A stretch of DNA of 39,713 bases from Clostridia bacterium (GCA_017436135.1 JAFSDQ010000011.1:1-39713); one strand, 5' to 3'; shown: positions 1 to 8,652, numbered from the stretch's first letter. Numbers and translations are program-made. Notes: generated from the letters alone by a model not told the origin.

Positions 1-179
1 CCTCGAAATTTCATCAGTTTAAGGTCGAAGAATTTTCAAAGAGGGAATTTTATGCTTATGCAAGGCAAAAACGCAGGTAATCCTGACGGATTACCGAGTA
101 TTTTAACGTGGCAGAAGCGAAAATTAACCATTGAAAATCGTAGTTCAGATAACTTCTGTCACCCTAGGTGGAGAATTTT
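1..179 (+). ncRNA. candidate structured RNA or leader upstream of mreD
   Basis: This stretch sits where mreC would be expected to end and does not resemble the C-terminus of MreC. It contains a perfect 8-bp hairpin (76-83 with 88-95, loop TGAC) and a 10-bp helix with one G-U pair (108-117 with 153-162) that encloses a 35-nt loop. The second helix ends just before the mreD ribosome binding site at 166-173. Frame 1 is open from the window edge to a TGA at 181-183 that overlaps the mreD ATG, so a coding tail cannot be fully excluded, but the encoded residues match no family I recognise. I do not recognise a known riboswitch class. It may be a cis-acting element inside the mre operon. Confidence 0.4.
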
Positions 180-689
180 ATGAAAATAGTAAATTTTATA
201 TTTTATGCTCTATGGCTCATTGTTCTTGCTGTTTTGCAGACTACTGTTGTGCAATGGATAGGAATATTCAACATAACACCCAATTTAATTTTTGTATTTG
301 TAATCCTTGGGGCGTTTGTAAGAGGCAAGGCTGCCGGTGCTTTATGCGGAGCCATATTCGGGCTTGTGTTTGATTTAATGACAGGAAGATTGATTGGCGT
401 CAATATGATATTATTCATGTATGCAGGATTTTTTGCAGGAGTGCTGTGTGAAAGATTTATAAATGGCACAGACATTCTGACGACGGGAATTGTGCTTTTG
501 GTTATGTCCACGGTATGCAGCTTGGTTTATTACATTGCATACTCTATGATGTGGCCCGGCATTGGGTTTATAAAGGCGTTTTTTAGGGTTATTATACCCG
601 AAGCGTTCTATACAGCGGTAATTGGTATAGTTTTAAAGGTTCCAATCCAAAAAAGCTTTAAAATTATACAAAGACGGAATATGTTTTAG
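180..689 (+). CDS. mreD: rod shape-determining protein MreD
   Basis: MreD is a polytopic membrane partner of MreC, MreB and the elongation transpeptidase, and helps to position lateral wall synthesis. The 169-residue product is almost wholly hydrophobic, with about five membrane segments, and has the family-typical early PNLIFVFVI and GAIFGLVFDL stretches. I chose ATG 180 because AGGTGGAG at 166-173 gives ideal spacing; an in-frame GTG at 168 lies inside that ribosome binding site. The gene lies 33 bp upstream of the PBP2 gene, the usual mreBCD-mrdA order. mreB and mreC would lie to the left of the window. Sequence conservation in this family is low, so context carries part of the call. Confidence 0.88.
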   Translation: MKIVNFIFYALWLIVLAVLQTTVVQWIGIFNITPNLIFVFVILGAFVRGKAAGALCGAIFGLVFDLMTGRLIGVNMILFMYAGFFAGVLCERFINGTDILTTGIVLLVMSTVCSLVYYIAYSMMWPGIGFIKAFFRVIIPEAFYTAVIGIVLKVPIQKSFKIIQRRNMF

Positions 690-722
690 CAACCATAAAA
701 TTATTGCAAAGGAGGCAAAGAA

Positions 723-3035
723 ATGAATAGAGGTGCAAACACTACCAGAATCGGTATATTGATGATATTGATTGCCGTGCTGGCACTTGCTTGTGTGATA
801 AGACTTTTTGATTTACAGATAGTCAAGGGAACAGAATACGAAAATCAGGCAAATCAAAGACTTGTTCGTGCATATTCTTTGCCTGCCCCCAGGGGAGAAA
901 TACTTGATTGCAACGACAAGCCCCTGGTGGAAAATCGTATGGGCTACAGTATTCAGGTGCAAAAAGTGGACAGAACAGAGGACGAGCTTAACAGAATTCT
1001 CTATGATGCCGCTTACCTTGCTGCATCCTACGGCAGCGAAATTGAGAGCACATTTCCTATAGTTATAAATGAAATTACAGATGAGCTGGAATATGATTTT
1101 AATATAGAAAGCAACGGAGGAACCAGAAGAGTTGAGGGGGTTTCTCTTGTGTCGGCGGCAATTCCAAAGACCGATGCATCAGAAGATGATGAAAAGGATG
1201 AAGACGAGGAGATAGAAGAAACAACAGAGGATAGAGAAGCCGTAGAGAAAAAAGCGGCGGAGGCTCTTGAAAAGTGGAAGAAAGAAAATAATCTGAAGGA
1301 ATTTACTTCAATTGACCAGATTCTTGACCACTACGAGAAGAAATATTCGGTTTCTTCCGAGTTTGACGATGAAAAGGCGCTTACAGTTATTGCTATGCGC
1401 TATGCAATGGAAAAAGGAAAATTCAGCGAGAAAAATCCATATACTCTGGCAAGAGATGTGGACGAGCTTGTGGGGCAGCAAATTAAAGAGCAGTTTATGA
1501 AGTTCCCGGGGGTGGAGCTTGTTATAGAGCCTGTACGAGTTTTTTCAAACGGAACAATGGCTGCTCACATTCTTGGCAGAACAGGAAAAATATATGCAGA
1601 AGAATATGCCGAAATGAAAGATGACGGCTATGGGATGAACGATATAATCGGAAAAGAGGGTCTTGAGAAAATTCTTGAGCCATATCTAAAGGGCAAGGAT
1701 GGATATAAAAGCCTTGAAATGAACAGAGGAGGCGGTATTACCCAAATTTTACAGAGCAAGGAGCCGACTCCCGGTAATTTTGCAAGGCTTACAATAGATT
1801 ACAGATTGCAGAAAACAATGGAAGAGGCGTTGAGGGAACACATTACAAGCGCAGTGGGAACAGGCGGCGCAGGAGCGGCGGTAGCTGTAGACCCCAAAAC
1901 AGGCGGTGTTCTTGCAATGGCATCTTATCCAAGCTATGACCTGACTACATTTAACGACGACTACGAGGATTTGCTGAAATCAAAGGCGAAGCCCCTGATA
2001 AACCGTGCTTTAAACGGCACATACTCCCCGGGTTCAACCTTTAAACCTCTTACTGCTATTGCGGCACTGGAAACAGGGACAATTACTCCTGATACCTATA
2101 TCGTAGATAAGGGAAAATACACTTACTATGACTCATATCAGCCAACATGTCTTGTTTATTCGTCAGCAGGGGCGACCCATGGAACAATTGAGGTTTCAGA
2201 GGCGATAGGTGTTTCATGTAACTATTTCTTTTATGATGTGGGAAGAAAGACAGGAATTGAAACGATAGATGAATATGCCACCAGGTTTGGGCTTGGTGAA
2301 AACACGGGGATTGAGCTCCCCGAGAGTACAGGAATTCTTGCAAGCCCTGAAAATAGGGAAGCTGCAGGAAAGGAGTGGTACCCGGGAGATGTGTTGCAGG
2401 CGGCAATAGGGCAGTCTGACAATATGTTTACTCCGGCACAGCTTGCCTCCTATGTAACCACCATATTAAACAAGGGTAAAAGGTATTCTTTGCATCTTGT
2501 AAAAGAAGTTGTGAACTATGACACAAAGGAAGTAATATATGGCTATAAGCCTGAAGTTTTATCTGAAATTGATATTTCTGACAGCACTTACAATGCAATC
2601 AAGGATGGCATGCGTCAGGTTGTTACTATAGGTACAGCGAGAGAGGCTTTCGCCTCCAGTAAATATAAAGCGGCAGGGAAAACAGGTACGGCAGAGGTTC
2701 CCGATGGTGCGGACAATGTGCTTTTTGTAGGCTTTGCCCCCTATGATAACCCTGAAATTGTAATAGCGGTAGTAATTGAGCATGGGGCAAAAAGTCTTTT
2801 TGCGGCAAAGGTTGCAAGGGATGTGTTTGATACCTTTATGAAAATAAAGGATGGAAAATACGACGAAGAGGATAGGGAAGAGAGCGAAGAGGTTCAGGAA
2901 AGCCGCTATAGTGAGGCGCTGCCCACAAAGGAAGAAAAGGAAGAAAGCGAGAAAAAAGATGGTGCAAGCGGAATGACCCCTCAAAATTCTATGACAGAAC
3001 AGGGAAACGAGTTTGCGGGAGAGGGGACATTATAG
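723..3035 (+). CDS. mrdA: penicillin-binding protein 2, elongasome transpeptidase
   Basis: This class B PBP cross-links peptidoglycan during rod elongation. It is membrane-anchored by one N-terminal segment (about residues 10-30), followed by a dimerisation/pedestal domain and a transpeptidase domain. The catalytic motifs are present: S438-T-F-K441 (nucleophile serine), S498-C-N500 and K653-T-G-T656. The ribosome binding site AAAGGAGG at 709-716 supports ATG 723. At 770 residues it is longer than the 600-700 typical of PBP2. The extra length comes from a strongly acidic insert near residues 150-175, followed by a helical segment, and from a charged, low-complexity C-terminal tail after about residue 710. 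It follows mreD, so it is the Rod-system PBP2 rather than the divisome PBP. Confidence 0.93.
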   Translation: MNRGANTTRIGILMILIAVLALACVIRLFDLQIVKGTEYENQANQRLVRAYSLPAPRGEILDCNDKPLVENRMGYSIQVQKVDRTEDELNRILYDAAYLAASYGSEIESTFPIVINEITDELEYDFNIESNGGTRRVEGVSLVSAAIPKTDASEDDEKDEDEEIEETTEDREAVEKKAAEALEKWKKENNLKEFTSIDQILDHYEKKYSVSSEFDDEKALTVIAMRYAMEKGKFSEKNPYTLARDVDELVGQQIKEQFMKFPGVELVIEPVRVFSNGTMAAHILGRTGKIYAEEYAEMKDDGYGMNDIIGKEGLEKILEPYLKGKDGYKSLEMNRGGGITQILQSKEPTPGNFARLTIDYRLQKTMEEALREHITSAVGTGGAGAAVAVDPKTGGVLAMASYPSYDLTTFNDDYEDLLKSKAKPLINRALNGTYSPGSTFKPLTAIAALETGTITPDTYIVDKGKYTYYDSYQPTCLVYSSAGATHGTIEVSEAIGVSCNYFFYDVGRKTGIETIDEYATRFGLGENTGIELPESTGILASPENREAAGKEWYPGDVLQAAIGQSDNMFTPAQLASYVTTILNKGKRYSLHLVKEVVNYDTKEVIYGYKPEVLSEIDISDSTYNAIKDGMRQVVTIGTAREAFASSKYKAAGKTGTAEVPDGADNVLFVGFAPYDNPEIVIAVVIEHGAKSLFAAKVARDVFDTFMKIKDGKYDEEDREESEEVQESRYSEALPTKEEKEESEKKDGASGMTPQNSMTEQGNEFAGEGTL

Positions 3036-3056
3036 CTGATAATATTTAATCAATAG

Positions 3057-3122
3057 ACAAATTTGTTTTGACTTTTGGCAAATTTTGTGGTATTATAAAA
3101 GAGCATACAGGCAAATATTTGC
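3057..3122 (+). promoter_or_regulatory. sigma-A promoter of mgsA with three CAAAT-type palindromes
   Basis: The -35 TTGACT (3068-3073) and -10 TATTAT (3091-3096) are separated by 17 bp. Three related palindromic motifs surround it: CAAATTTG at 3058-3065 just upstream of the -35, CAAATTTTG at 3079-3087 in the spacer, and GCAAATATTTGC at 3111-3122 just after the expected start point. This layout is typical of a repressor operator cluster. The regulator is unknown. Confidence 0.7.
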
Positions 3123-3219
3123 AGATTATATTGTATATGGCTGTATCACAGGTTTTTAGCTTGGTTATGACGTTGTATGGAGAATCAGGCATAAGTTAAT
3201 GACAGAAAGGTGGAATGGT

Positions 3220-3621
3220 ATGAATATTGCGTTGATTGCCCATGATAAAAAGAAAGAGCTAATGGTTGATTTTTGTATAGCATACAGTGCTATTTTAAAA
3301 CAACATAAATTATTCGCCACAGGAACAACGGGAAATCTTGTTGAAGATGCAACAGGAATTCCTGTAAATAAGTTTCTTTCAGGTCCTGAAGGCGGCGACC
3401 AGCAAATTGGCGCAAGAGTAGCTTATAATGAGATAGACGCAGTTTTGTTTTTCAGAGACCCCCTGACAGCCCAGGAGTTTGAGCCCAATGTTGAATCTTT
3501 GTTCAGACTTTGTGATGTTCATAATATTCCCCTCGCAACAAACGTTGCCACAGCAGAGGTTCTTATTATGGGTATTGCCCGGGGTGATTTGGGTTGGAGA
3601 GATATTGTAAACCCCAAGTAA
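3220..3621 (+). CDS. mgsA: methylglyoxal synthase
   Basis: MgsA converts dihydroxyacetone phosphate to methylglyoxal and phosphate, a bypass of lower glycolysis used when sugar phosphates accumulate. The 133-residue product begins with the family hallmark [12 protein letters not shown] and carries [17 protein letters not shown] (phosphate and substrate loop with the catalytic Asp) and a [10 protein letters not shown] segment with the conserved His. ATG 3220 is preferred over the in-frame ATG 3199, because AGGTGG at 3208-3213 is correctly placed and the shorter form matches the family start. In many Clostridia mgsA closes the mre/min/rodA cluster; here min and rodA genes are absent between mrdA and mgsA. 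It has its own promoter and a terminator directly downstream. Confidence 0.95.
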   Translation: MNIALIAHDKKKELMVDFCIAYSAILKQHKLFATGTTGNLVEDATGIPVNKFLSGPEGGDQQIGARVAYNEIDAVLFFRDPLTAQEFEPNVESLFRLCDVHNIPLATNVATAEVLIMGIARGDLGWRDIVNPK

Positions 3622-3634
3622 AATTATAGATATT

Positions 3635-3688
3635 AAAAGTCGCAAAACGCAATCTTTACGCAAAAAGATGGCACAAGCGACTTTTTTT
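3635..3688 (+). terminator. intrinsic terminator after mgsA
   Basis: AAAAGTCGC (3635-3643) pairs with GCGACTTTT (3677-3685) and is followed by further T residues. The long loop holds a nested ATCTTT/AAAGAT helix (3652-3657 with 3664-3669). Confidence 0.75.
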
Positions 3689-3732
3689 GTTCAGGCATAA
3701 ATTTTTCAAGAAGATTTAAAAGAGGGATTTTT

Positions 3733-4698
3733 ATGAAAAGATTTATAGTATATATTTTGATATGTTCTGTTCTTATCCTTGGGGGTTGCGCATACCAAAT
3801 GGTGTTGATAGCACCTGTAGAGGAGTATTCCGACACAAGACTTTTGATGGATACAGTATGCACGGTAAGAGCAGGCGGAAAAAATCCAAAGGCTGCAGTA
3901 GACGCCGCTTTTGCAAGAATAGAAGAAATAGCAAACAAGGTAGATTACTATTCTGATTCATCAGAGGTGACAGCAATTAACAAGGCAAAAGCAAACCGGG
4001 CGGTATCGGTAAGCGAGGATGTATTTTTTATAATAGAAGAGGCACAGAAAATAAGCGAAAAGACAGAAGGAGCCTTTGACATAACAATTGCACCCCTTAA
4101 AGACTTATGGAATATTCAACAAGGGGGCCCCAACCCTCCCAAAGAAGAAGATATAAAAGAGGCGCAAAAAAAGGTGAATTATAAGAATATAATTCTAGGC
4201 AGGGAAAACAAAACTGTAACCCTGACGGAGGATAATGTTAAAATAGATTTAGGCGGTGCTGCAAAAGGCTATGCCGCTGATTGTGCAATAGATACATTGA
4301 AAGAAATAGGCATAGCCTATGCTCTTGTGGACTTGGGAGGAAATATATATGCAACAGGGAAAAATCCATCAAGACCTGACGGAAAGTGGCTTGTGGGAAT
4401 ACAAAAGCCTTTTGCCGAGGGCAGCGAATGTGCAGAAACGGTGCTGATTGATGAGGGTGCAGTAGTTACAGCGGGAACATATCAGAGATATTTTATAAGT
4501 GAAGATAAAGTTTATCATCATATTATAGACAGCAAAACAGGGTATCCATCAAACAGCGGAGTTGAAAGTGCTACAATAGTGGGAGAAACAGCTCTTGTTG
4601 CAGATTGTCTGTCTACAGCCTGTGTTGTTTTGGGCGAGGAAAAGGGTAAGGAATTGGCAGAGGCTTTTGGAGTTGAATTGATTATAGCAGAGAAGTAA
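3733..4698 (+). CDS. apbE: FAD:protein FMN transferase (ApbE), lipoprotein
   Basis: ApbE covalently attaches FMN to Thr/Ser of flavoproteins such as RnfD, RnfG and NqrC-type subunits outside the membrane. The 321-residue product has a signal peptide ending in the lipobox LGGC with Cys19 as lipidation site. It then has the family motifs MDTVCTV, DLGGAAKGYAAD near residue 175, VDLGGNIYATG, and HHIIDSKTGYPS near residue 260 followed by a metal-binding LVADCLSTACVVLG region. RBS AGAGGG lies at 3722-3727. No rnf or other flavin-accepting gene is in the window. The gene stands alone between two terminators and converges with the deacylase gene. Confidence 0.93.
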   Translation: MKRFIVYILICSVLILGGCAYQMVLIAPVEEYSDTRLLMDTVCTVRAGGKNPKAAVDAAFARIEEIANKVDYYSDSSEVTAINKAKANRAVSVSEDVFFIIEEAQKISEKTEGAFDITIAPLKDLWNIQQGGPNPPKEEDIKEAQKKVNYKNIILGRENKTVTLTEDNVKIDLGGAAKGYAADCAIDTLKEIGIAYALVDLGGNIYATGKNPSRPDGKWLVGIQKPFAEGSECAETVLIDEGAVVTAGTYQRYFISEDKVYHHIIDSKTGYPSNSGVESATIVGETALVADCLSTACVVLGEEKGKELAEAFGVELIIAEK

Positions 4699-4704
4699 AA
4701 AAGG

Positions 4705-4735
4705 CGAGTGCTTCCAAAGAAGCACTCGTTACTTT
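4705..4735. terminator. bidirectional intrinsic terminator
   Basis: A perfect 10-bp stem (4705-4714 with 4719-4728, loop CAAA) has an A-run on its left and a T-run on its right. It can therefore stop both the plus-strand apbE transcript and the minus-strand deacylase transcript. Confidence 0.85.
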
Positions 4736-5287
4736 TTATTCCTCTTCCTCATAGGGCATTATAACCTCTGTCATTGTATGATGAACGGCAGGCAGAAATT
4801 TTTCAATAATGTCTGCGGTTTTCATTCGCAGGCTGGAGGTGTTTATACAGGGATGACAGCCGATGAATTCGCTGTCTAAAACCTCCTTGTCAATGTATAG
4901 AGAAACATCGTTGTTTTTATCGTTCATAAGCCCGAGAATACTGACCGAGCCGGGAGTAACATCAAGAAATTGTTCCATTTCCTCGGGGGGACCAAAGGAA
5001 AGTCTTGAACAGCCCGCAAGCTTTGAGAAAATTCTTGTGCGATAAGGCTTGTCGGCAGGCATCATAAGCAAATAAAACTTGGTCTTCTGGCGGTTGCACA
5101 AAAAAAGATTTTTGCAAATCACAACCCCAAGCGTCTCATCAATTTCCTTGCAGGCTTCCATTTTCCCTGCTACGCTGTGGTCCACCCGACAGTATTTTAT
5201 TCCAAGAGCATCTAAAAAGTCATATACCCTGATTTCTTTTTCCAGTCTGCCCGAGGTATCCCGTGGCCGTCCGTTATATAATTCCAT
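4736..5287 (-). CDS. proX: prolyl-tRNA deacylase, ProX/YbaK (PrdX-type)
   Basis: This is a free-standing editing domain that hydrolyses mischarged Ala- or Cys-tRNA(Pro) in the cytoplasm. The 183-residue product has the YbaK/EbsC fold signatures: an N-terminal VYDFLDALGIKYCRVDH segment, ICKNLFLCNRQK with the conserved Lys, FYLLMMPADKP, a LSFG.PEE segment, and a C-terminal GCHPCINTSSLRM region typical of PrdX proteins. ATG 5287 is preceded by AGGAG on the minus strand. The gene is single, ends at a shared terminator with apbE and lies downstream of the separately terminated pfl operon. The YbaK superfamily also has Cys-tRNA(Pro) specific members, so exact substrate choice is inferred. Confidence 0.88.
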   Translation of the reverse strand: MELYNGRPRDTSGRLEKEIRVYDFLDALGIKYCRVDHSVAGKMEACKEIDETLGVVICKNLFLCNRQKTKFYLLMMPADKPYRTRIFSKLAGCSRLSFGPPEEMEQFLDVTPGSVSILGLMNDKNNDVSLYIDKEVLDSEFIGCHPCINTSSLRMKTADIIEKFLPAVHHTMTEVIMPYEEEE

Positions 5288-5326
5288 AAATATTCTCCTG
5301 ACAATAGTTTAATCGTTGGAATTTTG

Positions 5327-5359
5327 GCAAAAACAAAGAAGCTAAAGCGGCTCCTTGTT
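5327..5359 (-). terminator. probable terminator of the pflB-pflA operon
   Basis: On the minus strand, an AACAAGGAG-type arm overlapping the pflA stop codon pairs, with G-U pairs, to a GCTTCTTTGTT arm and is followed by a T-run. The stem is imperfect. Confidence 0.5.
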
Positions 5360-6062
5360 ATGCAGTTGTTAATATATTATTCAAAAAATCAATTACATCT
5401 TGGCTTGGCTCTGTGTATGAGGCAAAAGGAAAATCAAGACCCATTGCCTGATATTTTTGAGCACACATTTTTTTAAAGGGCAGAAGCTCCACTTTCTCTA
5501 TACACCTTTTGCCCGAAATTATTTTTTTAAGAGCTTTAATATTATCCGCTGTATCATTAAGTCCCCCTGTAATCACGTGTCTTATATAACAGGGAATATG
5601 ATTTGCTTCAAGATAATCAAGAAAAGCAAGGGGAGTATCAATACCGCAGCCAATATATTTTTTATAGTCCCGGTCATTGGTCATTTTAATATCCAGAAGC
5701 ACAAGGTCACAAAGGTTTAAAAGCTCTTTGACCTTATCGTTCCATATACTTCCCGAGGTGTCAAGTGCGGTGTGAATATTATTCTTTTTACAAAGAGTAA
5801 AAAGCTCGGCTACAAAAGCCGCTTGCAAAAGAGGTTCTCCCCCTGAAAGGGTAACTCCTCCGTCTTTGCCGAAATATTCACGGTAACGCAGAATTTTTTC
5901 CATTATTTCCTCGGGGGAATATTCTGTGTATTCTCCCTTGCAAACATCTACATTGTGACAGTATCCGCAATGCAGATTACAGCCGTGAAGAAAGGTTACA
6001 AAACGCACCCCCGGACCATCAAGAGTGCCAAGAGATTGAAAACTGTGAATTTTACCTTTCAT
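5358..6062 (-). CDS. pflA: pyruvate formate-lyase activating enzyme
   Basis: This radical SAM enzyme abstracts a hydrogen from the C-terminal glycine of PflB to generate the glycyl radical. The 234-residue product is of normal length. It shows the CxxxCxxC cluster motif as CNLHCGYC near residues 29-36, the GGVTLSGGEPLLQ strand that binds SAM, and DTSGS, LLDIKM and YIRHVITGG motifs of activases. ATG 6062 begins only 11 bp after the pflB stop, so the two genes are co-transcribed from the riboswitch-controlled promoter. The first residues MKGKIHSFQSLGTLDGPGVRFV match the family start. Confidence 0.96.
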   Translation of the reverse strand: MKGKIHSFQSLGTLDGPGVRFVTFLHGCNLHCGYCHNVDVCKGEYTEYSPEEIMEKILRYREYFGKDGGVTLSGGEPLLQAAFVAELFTLCKKNNIHTALDTSGSIWNDKVKELLNLCDLVLLDIKMTNDRDYKKYIGCGIDTPLAFLDYLEANHIPCYIRHVITGGLNDTADNIKALKKIISGKRCIEKVELLPFKKMCAQKYQAMGLDFPFASYTEPSQDVIDFLNNILTTA

Positions 6063-6073
6063 AGTACCCCGCC

Positions 6074-8299
6074 TTACAATGAAATATGGAAAGTACGGCT
6101 GATGACTTCTTTTTGCTGCTCCTTTGAGAGCTTGTGGAAGTTAACAGCGTAGCCTGAAACCCTTATGGTAAGGTTGGGATATGCATCAGGGTTATTATAG
6201 GCTTCAATCAGTTGTTCCCTTGTCATAACGTTTACGTTTATGTGGTGAGCATTTTTTGAAAAATAACCCTTGAGAATTGAAACAAGATTTTTATATCTTT
6301 CCTCATCTGTCTTTCCCAAGGAATCAGGAACGATAGAGAAGGTGTTTGAAATACCGTCACGGCAAGCAGAGTATGGGAGCTTTGCTACCGAGTTAAGAGA
6401 TGCAAGGGCTCCGTTTGTTTCTCTGTTGTGCATAGGATTTGCACCGGGGGCAAAAGGCTCTCCTGCCTTTCTGCCGTCCGGGGTCGAACCTGTCTTTTTG
6501 CCATAAACAACATTTGATGTTATGGTAAGAACCGAGAGGGTGTGAATTGCACCTCGGTAAGTAGGAGTTTTACGAAGCTCATCTATCATTTCTTCTACCA
6601 TCTGCTTTGCAATAAGGTCGACTCTGTCATCATCATTGCCGAATTTGGGGAAGTCGCCCTCTGTTTCAAAATCTACAATCTGTCCGTTCTCGTTACGAAT
6701 TGTGCGGACCTTTGCGTATTTTATTGCACTTAATGAGTCTGCAAGAACAGAAAGTCCTGCTACCCCAAATGCCATAAACCGCTCTACCTGGGTGTCGTGA
6801 AGCGCCATCTGAAGCTTTTCGTATGCGTACTTGTCGTGCATATTATGGATAATATTCATGGTATTTACGTATAGCTTGCAAAGCCAGGTGCGATATGTAA
6901 CAAAACGTTCCATAACCTTGTTGTAATCCAGATATTCGTCAGGATAAACCGAGGTCTGGGGACCCATGGATAGACCGCTTGTGGGGTCGGTTCCGCCGTT
7001 TAGGGCAAGAAGCAGAATTTTTGGCAGATTACAACGAGCCCCAAAGAATTGCATTTGCTTGCCCACCTTCATTGCAGAAACACAGCAGGCAATGGCGTAG
7101 TCGTCACCGTAAATGGGGCGCATAAGGTCATCATTTTCGTATTGAATAGAGTTGGTTTTTGCAGAAACCTTTGCACAAAATTCGGAAAAAGCGTCGGGCT
7201 GTGAATTTGACCACAGAACAGTCAGGTTAGGCTCTGCAGAAGAGCCGAGATTGAAGAGAGTGTTGAGCATGCGGAAGGTATTTTTTGTAACAAGAGTTCT
7301 TCCGTCCTCGCCCATACCTCCAAGACCCTCTGTAATCCACATGGGGTCACCGCCGAAAAGCTCGTTATACGCAGGGGTGCGAAGATGTCTTGCCATACGA
7401 AGCTTAATAACAAAATCGTCCATAAGCTCCTGTGCAGACTCTTCTGTAAGAGTACCGTTTTTTATATCTCTCTCTATATAAATATCAAGGAAGGTGCTGA
7501 CTCTGCCAAGAGACATTGCGGCACCGTTTTGTTCTTTTATTGCACCAAGGTAGCCAAAGTACACCCATTGAACAGCCTCTCTTGCATTAGCGGCAGGTGC
7601 GCTTATGTCAATGCCATAGGCAGCTGCCATAACCTTGAGCTTTTTAAGAAAGTCAATCTGACGGAAAAGCTCTTCCCGAAGCTTAACATTTTCCTCGTCC
7701 ATATTTTTCTGTGCAAGAGCGTCATTGTCTTTTTGCTTTTCTTCAATAAGCTTGTCCACACCATAGAGGGCAACTCTGCGGTAATCTCCTATAATTCTGC
7801 CTCTGCCGTAAGCATCGGGCAGTCCTGTTATTATGCCGCTTTTTCTTGCACGGCGGATTTCGTCTGTATATACACGGAAAACGCCGTCGTTATGAGTCGT
7901 TCTGTATTTGAATTCTGTTTCAATTGTATCCGATAATTCGTAGCCGTAGCTTTTGCAAGCCTCCCGGGACATACGGGTTCCCCCAAAGGGATTTACAGCC
8001 CTTTTAAGAGGTGCATCTGTCTGCAAGCCTACAATCAATTCGTTTTCTTTGTCAAGATAGCCGGGGGCAAAGGTGTCAAGGGAAGAAACTGTTTCGGTAT
8101 CAATGTCAAGAACACCGCCCCTCTCCCTTTCTTCCTTTAAAAGAGCGTTTAGCTTTTCGTTGATTTTTAATGTTCTGTCAGTTGGCCCTGCAAGAAAATC
8201 TGCACCCTCTTCGTATGGGGTGTAGTTCTGCTGAATAAAGTCCCGTACATTTATTTCCTGGTTCCACTTGTTAAATTTAAAATCCTTCCATGCATTCAT
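6074..8299 (-). CDS. pflB: formate C-acetyltransferase (pyruvate formate-lyase)
   Basis: PflB cleaves pyruvate with CoA to acetyl-CoA and formate during anaerobic growth. Formate also feeds one-carbon units through tetrahydrofolate. The 741-residue product carries the adjacent active-site cysteines C405-C406 (in [10 protein letters not shown]) and the glycyl-radical motif RVSGYAV with G716. ATG 8299 is chosen because GAAAGGAG lies just upstream; an in-frame TTG at 8323 lies before that ribosome binding site. It is the first gene of pflB-pflA and is preceded by a sigma-A promoter, a ZTP aptamer and a terminator hairpin. The cysteine pair and high similarity along the chain argue for true PFL rather than another glycyl radical lyase. 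Confidence 0.97.
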   Translation of the reverse strand: MNAWKDFKFNKWNQEINVRDFIQQNYTPYEEGADFLAGPTDRTLKINEKLNALLKEERERGGVLDIDTETVSSLDTFAPGYLDKENELIVGLQTDAPLKRAVNPFGGTRMSREACKSYGYELSDTIETEFKYRTTHNDGVFRVYTDEIRRARKSGIITGLPDAYGRGRIIGDYRRVALYGVDKLIEEKQKDNDALAQKNMDEENVKLREELFRQIDFLKKLKVMAAAYGIDISAPAANAREAVQWVYFGYLGAIKEQNGAAMSLGRVSTFLDIYIERDIKNGTLTEESAQELMDDFVIKLRMARHLRTPAYNELFGGDPMWITEGLGGMGEDGRTLVTKNTFRMLNTLFNLGSSAEPNLTVLWSNSQPDAFSEFCAKVSAKTNSIQYENDDLMRPIYGDDYAIACCVSAMKVGKQMQFFGARCNLPKILLLALNGGTDPTSGLSMGPQTSVYPDEYLDYNKVMERFVTYRTWLCKLYVNTMNIIHNMHDKYAYEKLQMALHDTQVERFMAFGVAGLSVLADSLSAIKYAKVRTIRNENGQIVDFETEGDFPKFGNDDDRVDLIAKQMVEEMIDELRKTPTYRGAIHTLSVLTITSNVVYGKKTGSTPDGRKAGEPFAPGANPMHNRETNGALASLNSVAKLPYSACRDGISNTFSIVPDSLGKTDEERYKNLVSILKGYFSKNAHHINVNVMTREQLIEAYNNPDAYPNLTIRVSGYAVNFHKLSKEQQKEVISRTFHISL

Positions 8300-8347
8300 T
8301 GTATGTTTTTCTCCTTTCGGCAATTTTTGCCTTTTATGAAAATAAAC

Positions 8348-8376
8348 AAAAACAGATTCACCAAAAAGTGAATCTG
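8348..8376 (-). terminator. riboswitch expression-platform terminator
   Basis: On the minus strand CAGATTCAC pairs with GTGAATCTG (8368-8376 with 8353-8361) and is followed by TTTTTG. The 5' arm overlaps the end of the aptamer's conserved CUGGGCA segment. Ligand binding to the aptamer should therefore compete with terminator formation, giving transcriptional activation by ZTP/ZMP. Confidence 0.85.
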
Positions 8377-8442
8377 CCCAGACGGTCGGCTTTTTCTTTT
8401 GTGCTCCCTGTGGTAAACCCCACTCATCCGTCAGTCACACAA
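8375..8442 (-). promoter_or_regulatory. ZTP (pfl-motif) riboswitch
   Basis: Reading the minus strand, the leader contains GTGTGACTGACGG, a GTGGGG..CCAC helix followed by CAGGGAGC, an A-rich linker, and GCCGACCGTCTGGGCA. These are the two conserved halves of the pfl/ZTP aptamer, which form a pseudoknot. ZTP and ZMP accumulate when 10-formyl-tetrahydrofolate is scarce. Placing pflB under this switch makes sense, because PFL yields formate for one-carbon metabolism. The aptamer starts about 15 nt after the expected transcription start and runs directly into the terminator. This is the gene association after which the motif was first named. Confidence 0.92.
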
Positions 8443-8460
8443 AATGTATTTGTTATAAAA

Positions 8461-8489
8461 ATAGTAACATATTGTTTTTGTATTGTCAA
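8461..8489 (-). promoter_or_regulatory. sigma-A promoter of pflB-pflA
   Basis: On the minus strand, TTGACA (8489-8484) and TACTAT (8466-8461) are separated by 17 bp, a near-consensus housekeeping promoter. It lies immediately upstream of the ZTP aptamer. The remaining sequence between this promoter and the next hairpin (8490-8612) is AT-rich, and I see nothing else in it. Confidence 0.85.
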
Positions 8490-8612
8490 CAATTTAGTAC
8501 AAAAATTTTAAACAAGATAAAAAGTCCTTCTGTAAAAATTTTTGTGAATAAATGCGATACAAAAAATATTATAAAAAGAGAGTAAGGCTCTGTCTTCGGA
8601 TTTTAATAATCA

Positions 8613-8639
8613 CATAGGAGGGGATGTACCCCTCCTATG
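8613..8639 (-). terminator. strong hairpin after the large SLH gene
   Basis: A perfect 11-bp stem (8613-8623 with 8629-8639, loop ATGTA) lies 14 bp after the stop codon of the minus-strand SLH gene. There is no proper U-tract in either direction. It may be a weak terminator or an mRNA 3'-end stabiliser. Confidence 0.6.
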
Positions 8640-8652
8640 CAATAATCAGGTC

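Noticed and set aside
1..183. Open reading frame in frame 1 ending at the mreD start (ATGA overlap)
   Set aside because: The ATGA overlap looks like coupling, but the residues do not resemble MreC or any family I know and the region is full of inverted repeats. I kept it as a candidate RNA with the coding option stated.
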